In this document: positions 1-9,067 of the stretch, in pieces
How positions within the stretch are numbered: position 1 is the first letter of the stretch
How the letters are laid out: each line of letters opens with the position of its first letter
Source of the DNA: Bryobacterales bacterium
GTDB taxonomy: Bacteria; Acidobacteriota; Terriglobia; Bryobacterales; Bryobacteraceae
Length of the DNA stretch: 64,000 bases
Assembly: GCA_016721425.1 (NCBI GenBank)
Contig: JADKID010000020.1
Location: 81,973 to 145,972 of the forward strand
Reading direction: 5' to 3'
Program-made: the position numbers and the translations under genes
Notes under the pieces: generated by a model
What the model saw: the letters and a program-made list of their open reading frames with translations, nothing else
Databases searched by the model: none
Told to the model about the DNA's origin: nothing

Positions 1-2
1 AC

Positions 3-2297
3 TCCCCCGATACCCTCCTCTACGACAGCAAGGATCTCGTCACCCACGCCGTCTGCGTCGGCATGACGGGCTCCGGTAAAACCGGCCTCTGCCTCGGGCT
101 CCTCGAAGAGGCCGCCATCGACGGCATCCCCGCCATCGTCATCGATCCCAAGGGCGATCTCGCCAACCTCCTGCTCACCTTCCCCAACCTCGCCCCCGCC
201 GATTTCGAGCCCTGGGTTAACTCCGACGAGGCCCGCAACAAAGGCCTCTCCGTCCCCGATTTCGCCGCCGCCGAGTCCGCCAAATGGCAAAAAGGCCTCG
301 CCCAGTGGGATCAGGACGGAGCCCGTATCGCGCGCATGCGCGCCGCCTGTGACCTCGCCGTCTACACCCCCGGCTCCGACGCCGGCATCCCCGTCTCCAT
401 CATGAAGTCGTTCGCGGCCCCCGACGCCAAGATCCTAGCCGATCGCGAAGCCCTCCGCGATCGCATCGCCGCCACCGCCACCTCGCTCCTCTCCCTTGCC
501 GGCATCGATGCCGATCCCGTCCAGTCCCGCGAGCACATCCTCCTCTCCACCATCCTCGATACCGCTTGGCGCGCCGGCGCCGATCTCGATCTCGCCGCCA
601 TTATCGCCCAGGTTCAGAAACCCGCCTTCACCAAGGTGGGCGTCATGGATCTCGATTCCTTCTACCCCGCCAAGGATCGCTTCGGCCTCGCCATGGCCCT
701 CAATAACCTCCTCGCCTCCCCCGGCTTCGAGGCCTGGCTCACCGGCGACGCCCTCGACATCGATGCCATGCTTTGGACCCCCCAGGGCAAGCCCAAAATC
801 TCCATCTTCTGCATCGCCCACCTCAACGACAGCGAGCGCATGTTCTTCGTCTCGCTCCTCCTCAACCAGACCCTCAGCTGGGTCCGCGCCCAGAGCGGCA
901 CCTCGTCCCTTCGCGCCATTCTCTACATGGACGAGATCTTCGGCTACTTCCCCCCCGTCGCCAATCCCCCGTCCAAGAAACCCCTGCTCACTCTCCTGAA
1001 ACAGGCCCGCGCCTTCGGCCTCGGCGTCGTCCTCGCCACCCAGAACCCCGTCGATCTCGATTACAAAGGCCTCGCCAATACCGGCACCTGGTTCATCGGC
1101 CGCCTCCAGACCGAGCGCGACAAAGCCCGCGTCCTGGAAGGCTTGGAGGGCGCGGTATCAGCCGCCGGCGGCAAGTTCGACCGCAACGAGATGGAGCAGA
1201 TCCTCGCCGGCCTCGGCAACCGCATCTTCCTCATGAACAACGTCCATGAGGATCGCCCCGTCCTCTTCCAGACCCGCTGGACCCTCTCCTACCTCCGCGG
1301 CCCCATGGCCCGCCCGGAAATCCAGCGCCTCATGGCCGCCCGCAAGAGCGAATCGCCCGCAGGCTCCGCCGCCGAGGAAGCCCCCGCCTCCGCCGCGGCA
1401 TCGGACGGATCCTCCGCCGCCCCCATCCTCCCCGCCGAGATCACCCAGCTCTTCGCCCCCCTCACCGGTTCGGTCCTCCAATACGAGCCCAAGGTCCTCG
1501 GAGCCGCCCAGATCCACTTCGCCGACCCCAAGCTCGGCATCGACGCCGTCCGCGACGCCGTCTACGTCTGCCCCATCACCGACGCCGCCGTCCCCGTCGA
1601 TTGGACCCAGGCCGAAGAGTGCGATACCGCCCTCAGCGACTTCGAGAAAACACCCACCGACGGCGCCACCTTCACCGAGCCCGCGTCCCCCGCCGCCAAG
1701 GCCAAAAACTACGCCGTCTGGCAGAAGTCCTTCGGCACCTGGCTCTACCAGACCCAGTCCCTCGAACTCCTCCGCAGCCCAGTCACTGGCGAAGTCTCCA
1801 GAATGGGCGAGAACGAGCGCGACTTCCGCCTCCGCACCGAGCACGCCGCCCGCGAGGCCCGCGACGAACAGGTCGAGCGCCTCCGCGGCAAATACCAGCC
1901 CAAGCTCCAGACCCTCAACGACCGCCTCCAGCGCGCCCACGCCAAGCTCGAACAGGAAAAGCAGCAGGCCTCCTCCCAGACCCTGCAATCGGTCATCTCC
2001 ATCGGGTCATCGCTCTTAGGCGCCTTCATGGGCCGCAAAACCATCAGCGCCGCCAACATCAACCGCATCGGCACCGCCGCCCGCTCGGCGAGCCGCATCG
2101 GCAAGGAGCGCGGCGACGTCGGCCTGGCCGAGGAAACCGTCGAGAGCCTCCAGCAGCAGATCCAGGACCTCAGCGCGGAGCTAGAGCAGGAAATCGCCAC
2201 CATCCCCGCCCCCGCCCAGGAAGCCCTGGAAACCATCACCGTCAAGGCCAAAAAAACCAACATCACCGTCCAGTTGGTAGCCTTGGCCTGGGTCTAA
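3..2297 (+). CDS. HerA/FtsK-like P-loop ATPase, 5'-truncated
   Basis: Cytoplasmic P-loop ATPase of the DUF87/DUF853 type; relatives are thought to be ATP-driven DNA translocases or helicases, but no partner nuclease is visible here. The frame is open to the left edge, so the N-terminus is missing; the ATG at 63 lies inside the Walker A motif (GMTGSGKT, visible residues 20-27) and cannot be the start. Walker B is ILYMDE near residue 310, followed by a sensor-like TQNPVD segment near 346. Residues about 430-470 are an Ala/Pro-rich linker, and about 600-735 form a charged Gln/Glu-rich coiled coil interrupted by a small glycine-rich hydrophobic patch. The frame is intact over 764 visible residues. 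The family is clear, the biological role is not. Confidence 0.85.
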   Translation, partial: SPDTLLYDSKDLVTHAVCVGMTGSGKTGLCLGLLEEAAIDGIPAIVIDPKGDLANLLLTFPNLAPADFEPWVNSDEARNKGLSVPDFAAAESAKWQKGLAQWDQDGARIARMRAACDLAVYTPGSDAGIPVSIMKSFAAPDAKILADREALRDRIAATATSLLSLAGIDADPVQSREHILLSTILDTAWRAGADLDLAAIIAQVQKPAFTKVGVMDLDSFYPAKDRFGLAMALNNLLASPGFEAWLTGDALDIDAMLWTPQGKPKISIFCIAHLNDSERMFFVSLLLNQTLSWVRAQSGTSSLRAILYMDEIFGYFPPVANPPSKKPLLTLLKQARAFGLGVVLATQNPVDLDYKGLANTGTWFIGRLQTERDKARVLEGLEGAVSAAGGKFDRNEMEQILAGLGNRIFLMNNVHEDRPVLFQTRWTLSYLRGPMARPEIQRLMAARKSESPAGSAAEEAPASAAASDGSSAAPILPAEITQLFAPLTGSVLQYEPKVLGAAQIHFADPKLGIDAVRDAVYVCPITDAAVPVDWTQAEECDTALSDFEKTPTDGATFTEPASPAAKAKNYAVWQKSFGTWLYQTQSLELLRSPVTGEVSRMGENERDFRLRTEHAAREARDEQVERLRGKYQPKLQTLNDRLQRAHAKLEQEKQQASSQTLQSVISIGSSLLGAFMGRKTISAANINRIGTAARSASRIGKERGDVGLAEETVESLQQQIQDLSAELEQEIATIPAPAQEALETITVKAKKTNITVQLVALAWV

Positions 2298-2318
2298 GTC
2301 GTCTTCCAACCCCTCTTC

Positions 2319-2360
2319 GGAGGGCGGGCCCCCTGGCCCGCACGGGGCCTCCCGGCCCCG
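2319..2360. repeat. Double-hairpin REP-like element, copy 1
   Basis: Two adjacent GC-rich hairpins: GCGGGCC-CCCT-GGCCCGC (2324-2341) and CGGGGCC-TCCC-GGCCCCG (2343-2360). It lies between the converging ends of the ATPase gene and the DUF4440-like gene, so it could also act as a terminator for both. Copies with the same layout are at 6962, 11312 and 46733. Confidence 0.7.
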
Positions 2361-2368
2361 TCGAAACC

Positions 2369-2776
2369 CTAACGAATCTTCGTAGTCTGGTGCGCCGCCA
2401 GCCGCCACCCCCCACCCTGCCTCACCCACAGATGCAAAATCATCAAATGATCGTCAAACGGCCCGGCGTCATTCCGCCCCGTCATCCGCGCGATGCTATG
2501 CGCCACCGCCGAATCCCCATACCGCACCACCTGCGTGCTCTCGTGCGTCACGGAATCATACCGCTGCTTCCCGCCCTTCAGCCGCTCCATATACTGCGCC
2601 TTCGTCTCCACCTTCCCGGTGCTGTGCGCATAAATCAGCTCCGGCGTATAGATCTTCTCCAGAGCCGCCCCATCCCGCGCCACCAGAGCCGCCCCCCAAG
2701 CCTTCTCCGCCGCGCGGATATCATCATCGGCCGCCACCGCCGACACCATCACCAGACAAGCCAATAAGAGCTTCAT
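2369..2776 (-). CDS. Secreted SnoaL/DUF4440-like protein
   Basis: Exported protein of 135 residues with a short signal peptide (MKLLLACLVMVSAVA, cleavage near residue 16) and one NTF2-like alpha+beta cone of the SnoaL/DUF4440 type. Family hallmarks seen are the helical start (IRAAEKAWGAALVARD), the LEKIYTPELIYAHSTG strand, and the C-terminal WVRQGGGWRLAAHQTT. The fold serves many small-ligand roles, and no substrate can be read from the sequence. The frame is intact and monocistronic on the minus strand. Confidence 0.8.
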   Translation of the reverse strand: MKLLLACLVMVSAVAADDDIRAAEKAWGAALVARDGAALEKIYTPELIYAHSTGKVETKAQYMERLKGGKQRYDSVTHESTQVVRYGDSAVAHSIARMTGRNDAGPFDDHLMILHLWVRQGGGWRLAAHQTTKIR

Positions 2777-3162
2777 ACAGTTCCTCGGTCCGCTATCGTA
2801 TCGCGAATCGCCCCTCGACCCGAGCCCTCACATGCCGTAACTGCGAGCCGGCACGAAGTCGCTCCCCGGATGGGGTGCCCGTAGCGCTCCCCGGAGATCC
2901 ACCTCTACAGCAAAATTGCGGCCACCCACCGCGCCACTCGGAATCAGCGAACCCGAGGGTCGCAAAGCGCTCACGGAGGCCGGACGGCCAATTCATTCCG
3001 GGAATGCGCTTCAACGCCACAACGCGGGTTAACGGTCACGTTACTCCGGCTCGCATTGGGTATTCGAGAGGTCGCGGGGACTTTCAACTTGCACGAAGCC
3101 ACCGTTCACCCGTTGGCTACCGCTCATTGCCGTCGAGTACGACGCGCTCGTAAGATTAAGCA
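2777..3162. other. Intergenic stretch, nothing recognised
   Basis: I see no convincing gene, RNA or repeat here. Short open frames on both strands lack a ribosome site or any recognisable motif. Confidence 0.4.
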
Positions 3163-3483
3163 ATGGCCAGCCGAAGAGTTCGTGGCGAACATGGGTTCTT
3201 GCCGTGCGCGGACCCCGGTTTCACAATTCAGAACATAAAGGACTGGAGAGCAGCGCAATACGCGGCTGGGTTACCCAGTAGTCTGGTTGATTTTTATACC
3301 ACTCACGGCATCTGTCTGGATTGCCAAGGACAGGGCGTTAAGTTTGTCGGGTGGAGCATGCCAATAAACGAGGTGGAGGTTGAGGGTGCGCGGGAACTGG
3401 GCCTCGAAGAACTGCCGTTGTATGAGGTTTGCCAGAGTTGCCGAGGGTCAGGCATGCAGACCGGCTACGCTTCAGAGCCGTAA
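3163..3483 (+). CDS. Small double CxxCxGxG-type protein
   Basis: Hypothetical cytoplasmic protein of 106 residues. It carries two cysteine motifs, CLDCQGQG (about residue 51) and CQSCRGSG (about residue 90). Each resembles half of a DnaJ-type zinc-binding repeat, so together they could form one zinc site. The middle (WSMPINEVEVEGARELGLEE) is acidic and not recognised. The start at 3163 is the first ATG in frame but has no clear ribosome site; the conserved-looking part begins near residue 24, so the true start may be later. Confidence 0.5.
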   Translation: MASRRVRGEHGFLPCADPGFTIQNIKDWRAAQYAAGLPSSLVDFYTTHGICLDCQGQGVKFVGWSMPINEVEVEGARELGLEELPLYEVCQSCRGSGMQTGYASEP

Positions 3484-3714
3484 AACGACAGCTACTGCGT
3501 TTTTGACGCGAGCTCTTGCTGATCACATTCTTAGGCTAATTCTTGTTCCGTTGCTCCCCATACCCTGAGTCAGCGCGTTAGCGGCGGTTCCTGCGTGCAA
3601 GAGCACGACTTCTGGCCGGAAACCTTCATTATCGTATGTTTGCGCCACCGGCAGCCGCTCGGCCCCCGCCGACTTCCGGACTTCACCTCACACTCCATGA
3701 TCACCGAGTGCCCC

Positions 3715-4254
3715 TCACGCCGGCCCAAGCACAACCTTGCCGTAGTCGTACGGCGAACTGAAATTCTCCTGAACCGTGATATCCCCGAAATACTGAACAA
3801 CCAATTCGGCCGGAAACGCGCCAAGGTGACCGTACCCAACGCGCCCACTGCCAATCGCGTCGCACGGGCCCAGCGGAGACCGCCGCGCCCCGGTCTTAAG
3901 CTGCCCCACCGCCGTCACCCGGATTTCAAAACGCTTCCCTGTCTTGGCCCGGCCTTCCACATCCTTCAGGACCCTGGCCAGAGCAGCCCAACCGCTGTCG
4001 TCGGACACACCGGAGCCGGATCCCGGGAGGGCCGCTCCGGTGAGATCCAGGAAGGAGGGCCATGGTCCATTCGCACATTTCTGAGGACACGTCTCGCGGA
4101 GACCGTAATAGTAAACACCCCGCACCGAAATCACCTGATCCCGGTAGGCGGCAAAATCCCGCGAGAGGTCACAGAGGCTCACCACGGCAGGGGCGGGGCG
4201 CGATGGAGCGCATCCCACCATCACCAGCGGTACGACGGCGAGCAGGCGAATCAT
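3715..4254 (-). CDS. Orphan lipoprotein, 'GHLG' family copy A
   Basis: Predicted lipoprotein of 179 residues: signal MIRLLAVVPLVMVGC with lipobox Cys15. The start at 4254 was chosen because it places the signal peptide first; the frame runs further upstream but that extension is arginine-rich and implausible. Visible motifs are SLCDLSRDFAAYRDQVISVR near the N-terminus and GYGHLGAFPAELVV near the C-terminus. The same N- and C-terminal patterns recur in the proteins at 38825-39434 and 11484-12147, so this is a dispersed paralogous family. Its function is unknown. Probably attached to a membrane facing the periplasm. Confidence 0.7.
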   Translation of the reverse strand: MIRLLAVVPLVMVGCAPSRPAPAVVSLCDLSRDFAAYRDQVISVRGVYYYGLRETCPQKCANGPWPSFLDLTGAALPGSGSGVSDDSGWAALARVLKDVEGRAKTGKRFEIRVTAVGQLKTGARRSPLGPCDAIGSGRVGYGHLGAFPAELVVQYFGDITVQENFSSPYDYGKVVLGPA

Positions 4255-4327
4255 ATTCCTATAGATTCCGGCGCATCGTCCTTTGTTCCTGGGCCGCTCG
4301 CTTCCCCCCACCCGACCAGCGCCCCCC

Positions 4328-5254
4328 CTACTTCGCCACCCGAACCCACTGCGCCCGCCCGGACGGCTCCAGCAAGACGAGTTGATCGCCGTCAACCCCC
4401 ACGGGATGGCCGCGGGAAGGTATCGAAACCGGATTCCATTTCTGCGCCGTTCGATCGAATACGGCGAACCCTGTGCCCGGACCATCCACGCCATAAACCG
4501 ATCCGCCCGCCGTTACTCCAAACATCAGGTACTCCGTCAGATCCCACCGCCCTGTCACCTTGCCGGCCAGATCCATTTCCAGCCACTGCGGGTTCACACC
4601 TTTCGTGGCGGGCTCGATTAGAACACCAATTCGGCCCGCCGCCACGTGGAGCAGCGGAAAGCCGTAATTGTTCGACAACGAGGGCAACTTAACGTCGAAC
4701 ATCGTGCGCGCCCGAGTGATGCTCAGCCCGCGGCCGTCGCGGCCATAGTTCCGCAAGATCGCAAAATCGGGCTCGTGGGTCTGCGTGTGATCATACTGAT
4801 GGAGCGCGGTCCAGATGGTGTGGTCCGGTCCAAAACGAACCGCGCCGGGCGCGAACGGCGTGGTCTCGATGAACCGCTCCTGCTTGCCGTCCGGCCGGAA
4901 CAGAACAAGGCCCCACACCGAGCCCATATTGACCGTGGCGGCGATGAAGCCATCGGTGTCCACGGCCGCATTGGACATGGGCACGCCGGCGACGGGGTCC
5001 CCCGCCGAGACGGTAATCGCCGCAGCGCCATTGGGCGGCCGGAGCGTGATCCGGCCCCCGGTGTCGTAGACGATCAAGTAGCCGTTGTCGAAACCAGGCC
5101 AGCACGACACGCGCAGCTTCCCCTCGTACACGAACTCCTTCTCGATGGTTTGCGCGAATCCGGCCTGTCCCAGGAGCAGAACCAGAAGTGTGGCGAATCG
5201 GATCGTAGCCTGACCTCTGACACCCTTGACGAAATTGGCGCCGAGCCTGTGCAA
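4328..5254 (-). CDS. Secreted hypothetical protein, propeller-like
   Basis: Exported protein of about 308 residues. The hydrophobic segment FATLLVLLLGQAGFAQ acts as a signal peptide. No ATG or GTG sits just upstream, so I propose TTG at 5254; the spacing to the divergent ankyrin start at 5261 is then only 6 bp, which is tight, so a damaged start is possible. The mature part has repeated short beta segments such as VYDTGGRITLRPPNG, GKVTGRWDLTEYLMFG and YGVDGPGTGFAVFDRT, reminiscent of a 6-bladed beta-propeller. No catalytic motif was found. Confidence 0.6.
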   Translation of the reverse strand: MHRLGANFVKGVRGQATIRFATLLVLLLGQAGFAQTIEKEFVYEGKLRVSCWPGFDNGYLIVYDTGGRITLRPPNGAAAITVSAGDPVAGVPMSNAAVDTDGFIAATVNMGSVWGLVLFRPDGKQERFIETTPFAPGAVRFGPDHTIWTALHQYDHTQTHEPDFAILRNYGRDGRGLSITRARTMFDVKLPSLSNNYGFPLLHVAAGRIGVLIEPATKGVNPQWLEMDLAGKVTGRWDLTEYLMFGVTAGGSVYGVDGPGTGFAVFDRTAQKWNPVSIPSRGHPVGVDGDQLVLLEPSGRAQWVRVAK

Positions 5255-5260
5255 ACTATC

Positions 5261-5775
5261 ATGACAATACGCGAAATCCCGGAGCCCTACCGCGCCAACT
5301 CGGCCCTCGCCCTCGAACTGCTTCGCGATCATCCGGAACTCCTGCACGCCCGTTTCAGCGGAAACGTCACCCCTCTCCAGGTCGCCGCATTCGCCTGGCA
5401 ACGCGAGCTCGCGGAGAGCCTGTGTGCCATGGGCGCAAAGCTGGACTTCATCAGCGCGATAGCGCTCGGCCGCACCGGCGCAGTTCGCGCCATGCTCGAT
5501 CGCAGTCCCAACCTGATCCACAAGCGCGCTCCCGAGGGCGGTTGGACAGCCCTCCACATTGCAGCCGCCTATGCTGACATGGGGCCGACGTGAATGCCCG
5601 CGCAAAACATGGATTCACCGCATTGCACCATGCCGCGGCCGCCGGCAACACAGGTTTCGTGGCCTTCCTGCTCACGCATGGGGCAAACGCGCACGCACAG
5701 ACCGACGCCCGCCAGACACCGTGGGCACTCGCCATTCGGCACGGCCACAGAGACGTCGTCGCGCTGCTCGAATGA
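5261..5775 (+). CDS. Ankyrin-repeat protein, frameshifted
   Basis: Ankyrin-repeat protein, probably a protein-binding module. It starts at ATG 5261 (MTIREIPEPYRAN). Repeats are visible as NVTPLQVAAFAWQRELAESL, GGWTALHIAAA, HGFTALHHAAAAGNTGFVA and TPWALAIRHGHRDVVALL. The frame breaks near 5583: the first frame ends at a TGA (5593) while the next repeat (GADVNARAKHG) continues in another frame to 5775. Part of one repeat appears lost at the junction. Its relatives include scaffold and immunity-type proteins; no partner gene is adjacent. Confidence 0.7.
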
Positions 5776-5814
5776 TCGGAGACCGGCGACTCACTGCCGC
5801 CGCTCTGTAAGGCA

Positions 5815-6867
5815 CTACCAGCGCCCGCCCGCCTGGCATCGCGGCTCCGGCTCTGCCAACTGGCGCAGGCCCTCGCACGCCAGAAGACGCATCTCGCGGT
5901 CTGAGTCGTCGAGCATCAGTGTGAGCTCCGCCTGGAGACCGGCCACCGAATCAGGAAACGGCGTCATTTTCGAGCCGGCAATGAATCCACCAAAGACGGG
6001 ATGCCTCTTTGCCCACCTGATGACATTCAGCTTCCGCTCATCGCGACCTGCCACCATCTCCCGGACTTTCCGCCTCAGCTCCGCCGGGAGCAGCTGATCC
6101 TCGGCGTACTTGGCAAGGCAAGCATCTTGCCCCGGAAACTGCCCGGCGAGGATCAGGCAGGCGGCTGCGCTAAGCTCCAACTCGGCAGAATTGGCCGCCA
6201 GCTGCCTGAGCAGGCCTGCCGTTCTCACCCGGCCCGAGACAACGCTCGCTACATACTGCTGCATTTCGAGCCAGCCAATCATCGCCTCCCGGCTGTAATC
6301 CTCCCCAAGCTGCAACAGTATCGTGGCGATGTCGTTCCCGACCCCGGCAGAATCGGAATGGAAGAAGTTCTCTTCGTCCGGTGGTTCGGAGCGTACGAAG
6401 TTCCGGTGCAATCCGCTCCACACGCGAAGCGAATAGTCCCCGCGGACATCGGCTGCGGACCGGTACACCCCGTCGTCCCACGTCAGGAAAAAGATCCGCC
6501 TCTCGCCGGCTTCCACCCGGTATCTGCCCGGACCAGTGTAGCCGCCCTTGTTGGAGAGGGAGTACGTGAAGAAATCGAACTCCAGCCGGCTCTGCCGGAC
6601 GTTGCCACGAAGCACGTTTTCGACGTCTAAAGACACGCGCATCTGGTCCAGGAGCAGCTCTGGCTGTCGTCGTGCCGGTACACCATTCTGGATGCAGACT
6701 ACGGAACGGACCGTGCCAACCAGGATGGTGGACGAACGGAAGATCAGCTGCGGATAGTCCACAGGTTTCCCGAAATCGAAGTCGTAAAAGTCGTGCGGCC
6801 TCTGATTCCCGCACCCGCAAAGCACCACAACCACGGCCCCGAACACCCAGCCCGCCGGCTTGAACAC
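5815..6867 (-). CDS. Orphan lipoprotein with helical C-terminus
   Basis: Predicted lipoprotein of about 350 residues and unknown function. I place the start at GTG 6867 because GGGAGG lies 5 nt upstream and the signal VFKPAGWVFGAVVVVLCGC then starts at residue 1 with lipobox LCGC; a longer reading starts at 6903. The first half is beta-rich (TILVGTVRSVVCIQNG, RYRVEAGERRIFFLTWDDG). The second half is alpha-helical with HEAT-like character (LRQLAANSAELELSAAACLI, LTLMLDDSDREMRLLACEGL). The frame is intact. Nothing in the context points to a substrate. Confidence 0.7.
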   Translation of the reverse strand: MFKPAGWVFGAVVVVLCGCGNQRPHDFYDFDFGKPVDYPQLIFRSSTILVGTVRSVVCIQNGVPARRQPELLLDQMRVSLDVENVLRGNVRQSRLEFDFFTYSLSNKGGYTGPGRYRVEAGERRIFFLTWDDGVYRSAADVRGDYSLRVWSGLHRNFVRSEPPDEENFFHSDSAGVGNDIATILLQLGEDYSREAMIGWLEMQQYVASVVSGRVRTAGLLRQLAANSAELELSAAACLILAGQFPGQDACLAKYAEDQLLPAELRRKVREMVAGRDERKLNVIRWAKRHPVFGGFIAGSKMTPFPDSVAGLQAELTLMLDDSDREMRLLACEGLRQLAEPEPRCQAGGRW

Positions 6868-6961
6868 GCGATCCTCCCGTGACGATCTCCCGGAATTAGA
6901 CACCCGCCATCCCGAATAGTTTCCGCGTCAAGGTTTCAGACTGCACGCGTAGGCGCCTCTT

Positions 6962-7003
6962 CGGGGGGCGGGCCCCCCGGCCCGCGAGGGGCCCCCTGGC
7001 CCC
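6962..7003. repeat. Double-hairpin REP-like element, copy 2
   Basis: The same two-hairpin layout as the element at 2319: GCGGGCC-CCCC-GGCCCGC, then GGGGCC-CCCT-GGCCCC. It lies in the 290-bp space upstream of the lipoprotein gene at 6867 and downstream of the LolA-like gene. Confidence 0.7.
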
Positions 7004-7158
7004 AGTTGCTTACAGGGGCGCCGTTTCCCAGGAAGCCCCAACCGCAGCCCCTCACTGCAACGACGCCCAGGTGCCCTTCTGGAATCCTGACCAAACCCGC
7101 CGCTGAGAACAGCCCTCCGTCCACACCCCGAGGTTCAGAATCCGGCCCGCCCCCTCAA

Positions 7159-7869
7159 CTACTTCGGCCCGAAAGTCAGCCGTTCCACGAGCACTGCGCC
7201 AGCGGGCGGAGTGAAACGAAAGAGCGACTCATCCACGGGCCGTCCAACGTTTGCCTTGCTGAATGAAACAGTGGTCGCTTTCTCCGATGAACTCGCGCTG
7301 CCGTCCACCGCTCTGGCCGGGTAGCTGATGCGTGCCTTCAGGAAAAGGCGCCGCTTCGCATCAATCCAATAGGTCGTGAGCGATTTTCCCATTCGGTCGT
7401 CGACCGCCTCGCGCTCCACCTCGATCACCTGGCACGCCACCGGACCCGAGGCAAGATTCACATCCTCCACGCGGAGGAACCGTGCGCTTTTTGCGCGGTG
7501 GCCTGCAATCTCGAACCCGATGAGGCTGGTAGCCAGCCGGTGCGCACTGCGGGCGCTCGTCTTCGTGTACTCGTTTCTGCCCGGGCTGTAAGCCCAGTTG
7601 TGCTTGCCGTCGAAGACATACAGAGTTCCTGATGAAAGTGACTCTTCGCGATACCTGCCGCGGCTCCCCACAATCCACTGACGCCCTGGTGTTTGGCTCC
7701 GGGAGGAGCTATTCAGCTCCAGGAGTTCGGTCTGCTCGAAGTCGTAGGTCGTCTTCAACAAACCCGCGTAGTTCGCCGCAGCTTTTTGTACCAATCGGAG
7801 CGGATCCTGGACCTCGCCGCAAAGTGGGAGTACGAGGAGGACCGGCAAGGCGAGCAGAGAAAGTCGCAT
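7159..7869 (-). CDS. LolA-like / DUF2092-type periplasmic protein
   Basis: Exported protein of 236 residues with a clear signal peptide (MRLSLLALPVLLVLPLCG). The start at 7869 is the ATG directly before the hydrophobic core. The mature part follows the LolA-like half-barrel pattern: RQWIVGSRGRYREESLSSG, YVFDGKHNWAYSPGRNEYTK, YWIDAKRRLFLKARISYPA, and a final FRFTPPAGAVLVERL. Members bind lipids or lipoproteins in the periplasm, or are regulators built on the same fold. The ligand is unknown. The frame is intact. Confidence 0.75.
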   Translation of the reverse strand: MRLSLLALPVLLVLPLCGEVQDPLRLVQKAAANYAGLLKTTYDFEQTELLELNSSSRSQTPGRQWIVGSRGRYREESLSSGTLYVFDGKHNWAYSPGRNEYTKTSARSAHRLATSLIGFEIAGHRAKSARFLRVEDVNLASGPVACQVIEVEREAVDDRMGKSLTTYWIDAKRRLFLKARISYPARAVDGSASSSEKATTVSFSKANVGRPVDESLFRFTPPAGAVLVERLTFGPK

Positions 7870-8064
7870 GAGTATCTCCTGGTTTGTGATGATACGCGCG
7901 TAAGATGGCGAATGCAATGCCGGTGTGAGCGAAATAGAAGGGGCCATTAGCCGCTGGTTCGCCGAAGTTCTGGTCAATAACAGGGCTATCCTCGACCGGT
8001 CACCCACCACCGCCCCGCGGAAAAACTCAGCGGTACGGTCCAGGCCCAAGCCGGGATCACCTCC

Positions 8065-8493
8065 TCAATGCCGAAACGGTGCTTCACCGTGTGCGCCGTC
8101 GCCCCCGGCGAGAGGCTCCGGCGTCCACTCGATACTCACACGCCGAGCCTCCAGCCACCCAGCCAATCCGTAACAGGGCCCAAGTTCGAGCCGAATCCCC
8201 GACTCGGTCTTGCTCAGAGTGAGTCCCGAGATCACGTTCTGACAGCTGAAATCACGAAGCTCCAGGTCGCTAATCTCCTCGAGACGAAAAGTCACCACGC
8301 TGTCCGCAGCGTCACCGCCGCCGGCCGCGACGTGCCTCAGTTCTTGACTGACAAGGCGGATTCGTAGGTTGGACACCCCGTCCCGATTCAGATGAAGCGA
8401 CAGGATCTCCGCATCGTGAAACGAGGGAAATTGCCGGACGCACAACTCGGCGAGCTCTGCATAACCAGGAACTAGCGCAGCGACACTGTCCAT
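8065..8493 (-). CDS. Imm50-like hypothetical protein
   Basis: Cytoplasmic protein of 142 residues. The segment FPSFHDAEILSLHLNRDG followed by a beta-rich domain (LRIRLVSQELRHVA, VVTFRLEEISDLEL, GIRLELGPCYGLAGWLEA) is the pattern of the Imm50 family. That family was described computationally among immunity proteins of polymorphic toxin systems. No toxin gene is adjacent. DUF4288 and DUF4279 proteins follow within 1 kb, families also found in such stand-alone immunity islands. The function here is inferred from family only. Confidence 0.6.
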   Translation of the reverse strand: MDSVAALVPGYAELAELCVRQFPSFHDAEILSLHLNRDGVSNLRIRLVSQELRHVAAGGGDAADSVVTFRLEEISDLELRDFSCQNVISGLTLSKTESGIRLELGPCYGLAGWLEARRVSIEWTPEPLAGGDGAHGEAPFRH

Positions 8494-8620
8494 GGGCTAA
8501 GTGTACCCGAGGCTGGTAGCTCCGTCTCGAGTTTGGAATGCCACGGTTGACGGAGACCGTCGACACACTGCGACTCTCAAAGGCATCGGCGGCGCGCCTC
8601 AGGTTGTCTCCTGAAGCGCA

Positions 8621-8992
8621 TCACGCCGATTCGCCAGACGGTGCAAACACGGCCAGCGCTTCCTTCTGCCGAATCGAAGCGAGGATCTCCACCTCGGAAG
8701 CACTCGCCCTCTCCTCGTACAGCAACTCGGCCCCGTCTTCGAGCTCCTCGTAGACCACAAAAAGATCCCGGAGCCCACGAAAAAAGACCTGCACCTGCCT
8801 GCCATCCGTGTTGGTGTAAGTGTCCGCGAACTCCGCCCCTCGCGCCAGCGCCTTCGAGTACGCCTGCTCCGCCGAGTCGGCCCGGATGAGCGTCAGATTG
8901 AAGTGAACCAGGCTGCCCGGGTCTCCGTCGATCCGAAACTCCACGACGAGATCGGCCAGCCACCACTTCGCGTCCGGCGGTATGTAGCTCAT
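8621..8992 (-). CDS. DUF4288 domain protein
   Basis: Cytoplasmic protein of 123 residues. The start WWLADLVVEFRIDGD and the central FRGLRDLFVVYEELEDGAEL followed by LLYEERASASEVE match the compact DUF4288 pattern. The biochemical role is unknown. The ATG at 8992 is 72 bp from, and divergent to, the DUF4279 gene at 9068, so both could share a control region. Confidence 0.7.
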   Translation of the reverse strand: MSYIPPDAKWWLADLVVEFRIDGDPGSLVHFNLTLIRADSAEQAYSKALARGAEFADTYTNTDGRQVQVFFRGLRDLFVVYEELEDGAELLYEERASASEVEILASIRQKEALAVFAPSGESA

Positions 8993-9067
8993 TGGTTCTC
9001 ATCATACCGAGGCGAGGGTGCTGCTCTCATGGCGCGATAGCCCCACGCAGACGTCTATACTGGCATC

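Noticed and set aside
1158..1988. Gly/Glu-rich minus-strand frame inside the ATPase gene
   Set aside because: Shadow frame: low-complexity composition mirroring the GC-rich codons of the sense gene.
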